From Alteromonas sp. RKMC-009 (lineage in GTDB: Bacteria > Pseudomonadota > Gammaproteobacteria > Enterobacterales > Alteromonadaceae), in the NCBI RefSeq assembly GCF_003584565.2, contig NZ_CP031010.1, positions 496,001-560,000 of the forward strand: a stretch of DNA of 64,000 nt. The letters run 5' to 3'. This document shows, piece by piece, positions 62,541-64,000 of the stretch. The notes under the pieces are model-generated. The model was not told the origin of the DNA. It made no database searches and saw nothing but the letters and a program-made list of their open reading frames with translations. Made by a program: the position numbers and the translations under genes. Within the stretch, counting starts at the first letter, position 1; every line of letters starts with the position of its first letter.

Positions 62541-63929
62541 GTGAAAGCTGTTTCCACCTCAAAAGACAAAAATGTCGAAAAGCTGAAAGTACCGCCGCAC
62601 AGCATCGAAGCTGAACAAGCGGTGCTGGGCAGTATGCTTATCGATCGTGAGAGCTGGGATAAAGTCGCAGAGCTGGTTACAGACGCAGATTTTTATAATC
62701 ATTCCCACCAGGTCATATTCAAAGTTATTCTGAAATTGCTGGGCGAAAGTCAGCCTGTGGATTTGATCACTGTTTCAGAAGCCCTGGAACACCGCAATGA
62801 GTTAGAAGACGCCGGTGGTTTCGCTTACCTGGCTGAGCTTGCCAAAAATACCCCCAGTTCTGCCAACGTGACGTCCTATGCGAAAATTGTCAGTGAACGG
62901 GCAATTACCCGGGAGCTTATTGGTGTAGCCCACGAAATTGCAGAAGTGGGATACAACCCGGAAGGCCGGGACAGTGCTGATATTCTCGACATGGCCGAGA
63001 GTAAAGTATTTGAGATCGCCGAGAAGCGTACCGGTGAAAATGAAGGTCCCCGTGACGTCGACTCCGTACTGGATAAGACCATCAAACGGCTTGAGTCGCT
63101 GATTGAAACCAGTAAAGAAGTAACCGGGGTAACCACAGGTTTCAGTGATCTGGATAAGAAGACCAGTGGATTACAGCCCTCCGACTTAATCATTGTCGCG
63201 GCCCGTCCTTCGATGGGTAAAACCACATTTGCCATGAACTTATGTGAAAACGCTATGATGGCTGAAACAAAACCTGTACTGGTTTTCAGTCTTGAGATGC
63301 CGTCGGAACAAATCATGATGCGTATGCTCGCATCACTCAGCCGTGTCGACCAAACCCGTATCCGTACTGCGCAGCTGGACGATCAGGAGTGGGCCAGGGT
63401 ATCCAATACAATGGCTATGCTGAAAGACAAAGATAACCTGTTTATTGATGACTCCTCCGGTCTGACACCCATGGACGTGCGTTCCCGTGCCCGTAAGCTG
63501 GCCAGAGAGCGCGGGGGGATCAGTCTGATCATGGTGGATTACCTTCAGCTTATGCGTGTACCTTCATTAAGTGATAACCGTACGTTGGAGATTGCTGAAA
63601 TCTCCCGCTCACTGAAAGCGCTGGCAAAAGAACTGGAAGTGCCTGTTGTGGCGCTGTCACAGCTGAACCGTAGTTTGGAGCAGCGTGCTGATAAGCGGCC
63701 GGTGAACTCTGACTTGCGTGAATCCGGTTCAATCGAGCAGGATGCCGACTTAATCATGTTTATTTACCGTGATGAGGTGTATCACGAGAACAGTGAGTAT
63801 AAAGGTATTGCTGAGATCATCATCGGTAAGCAAAGGAACGGTCCAATCGGAACCAGCCGGTTAACCTTCCAGGGACAGTTCTCCCGTTTTGATAACTATG
63901 CCGGTCCGGCATTTGATGACGAGTATTAA
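62541..63929 (+). CDS. dnaB: Replicative DNA helicase DnaB
   Basis: Hexameric 5'-3' helicase of the replication fork. N-terminal domain: VPPHSIEAEQAVLGSMLIDRE. RecA-like domain: Walker A ARPSMGKTTFAMN, FSLEMPSEQIMMRML, LIMVDYLQLM (Walker B), and the Arg-finger region IIIGKQRNGPIG. No intein or insertion. The start is unclear: the frame opens at TTG 62526; GTG 62541 (462 residues) is preferred because GGA lies about 9 bases before it, but no start has a strong ribosome binding site. In E. coli dnaB is followed by alr; only 71 bases remain here and no alr start can be recognised. Confidence 0.95.
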   Translation: MKAVSTSKDKNVEKLKVPPHSIEAEQAVLGSMLIDRESWDKVAELVTDADFYNHSHQVIFKVILKLLGESQPVDLITVSEALEHRNELEDAGGFAYLAELAKNTPSSANVTSYAKIVSERAITRELIGVAHEIAEVGYNPEGRDSADILDMAESKVFEIAEKRTGENEGPRDVDSVLDKTIKRLESLIETSKEVTGVTTGFSDLDKKTSGLQPSDLIIVAARPSMGKTTFAMNLCENAMMAETKPVLVFSLEMPSEQIMMRMLASLSRVDQTRIRTAQLDDQEWARVSNTMAMLKDKDNLFIDDSSGLTPMDVRSRARKLARERGGISLIMVDYLQLMRVPSLSDNRTLEIAEISRSLKALAKELEVPVVALSQLNRSLEQRADKRPVNSDLRESGSIEQDADLIMFIYRDEVYHENSEYKGIAEIIIGKQRNGPIGTSRLTFQGQFSRFDNYAGPAFDDEY

Positions 63930-64000
63930 TCAGCCCGGGGAAAGGTGAGTGCGTACCGGAAATGCTTAATTGCTTTGCCAGATAAACAGACACAAAAAAG

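Noticed and set aside
63945..64000. Start of a gene after dnaB (GTG at 63945, open to the window edge)
   Set aside because: Only 18 codons are visible, the ribosome binding site touches the GTG, and the residues do not resemble alanine racemase or another known start.

Overview
The window looks like chromosomal DNA of a marine gammaproteobacterium of the order Alteromonadales, most like Alteromonas. This rests on the gene content, the Shine-Dalgarno signals, the moderate G+C and the gene orders (lptM-lysA-dapF-DUF484-xerC-yigB; mpl divergent from fbp followed by ppa; the S10 operon order). No rRNA, tRNA, CRISPR array, prophage or insertion sequence was seen. About 63 protein genes can be supported, including two that are shorter than 60 codons.

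Layout. 1-10.4 kb: a partial gene, selO, a glutathione S-transferase, recQ, mgtE, rarD, a two-receiver GGDEF protein and uvrD, which has a LexA box. 10.6-14.5 kb: a LuxR-type regulator, yihY, a CsbD-family gene and cysE. 14.5-20.8 kb: one minus-strand block of DAP/lysine synthesis and chromosome maintenance (PAP2, an MJ1255-type glycosyltransferase, lptM, lysA, dapF, DUF484, xerC, yigB). 21-26.5 kb: rraA, an S1/P1 nuclease, ubiX, mpl, fbp and ppa. 26.5-30 kb: a non-coding region rich in DnaA-box and GATC motifs, then a soluble histidine kinase and an Aer-like chemoreceptor. 29.8-31.9 kb: an SOS block in which yebG and umuDC diverge from one LexA box. 32-36.5 kb: a HAD phosphatase, a previously hidden 58-residue double-glycine-leader peptide gene, and, divergent from it, a 1267-residue hybrid two-component system. 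36.5-42.5 kb: a LysR/GST pair, amt with a structured leader, an EamA/LysR pair and a CBM9-like secreted protein. 42.5-52.2 kb: signalling and surface functions (stand-alone CheB, a CheB-CheR-PAS-kinase-receiver hybrid, flgH-flgT, an unknown acidic protein, a GAF-containing GspE/PilB-type ATPase). 52.4-57.7 kb: the complete S10 ribosomal-protein operon with promoter, L4-type attenuator and final terminator. 57.8-64 kb: a DUF885 lipoprotein, a MOSC protein, a fused sigma/anti-sigma ORF with a DUF4097-like partner, a small lipoprotein and dnaB.

Three places deserve most attention. First, the GG-leader peptide gene sits back to back with the giant hybrid sensor (32.4-36.5 kb), which could be a secreted-peptide signalling pair. 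Second, an ORF at 60.5 kb joins the sigma-2 region of an ECF sigma factor to what looks like the C-terminus of its anti-sigma factor. Third, the 530-bp gap at 26.5-27.0 kb carries an inverted pair of DnaA boxes and seven GATC sites. Also unusual: the S10 operon ends at a strong terminator and is not followed by the spc genes, and flgH-flgT stands apart from any other flagellar gene in the window.
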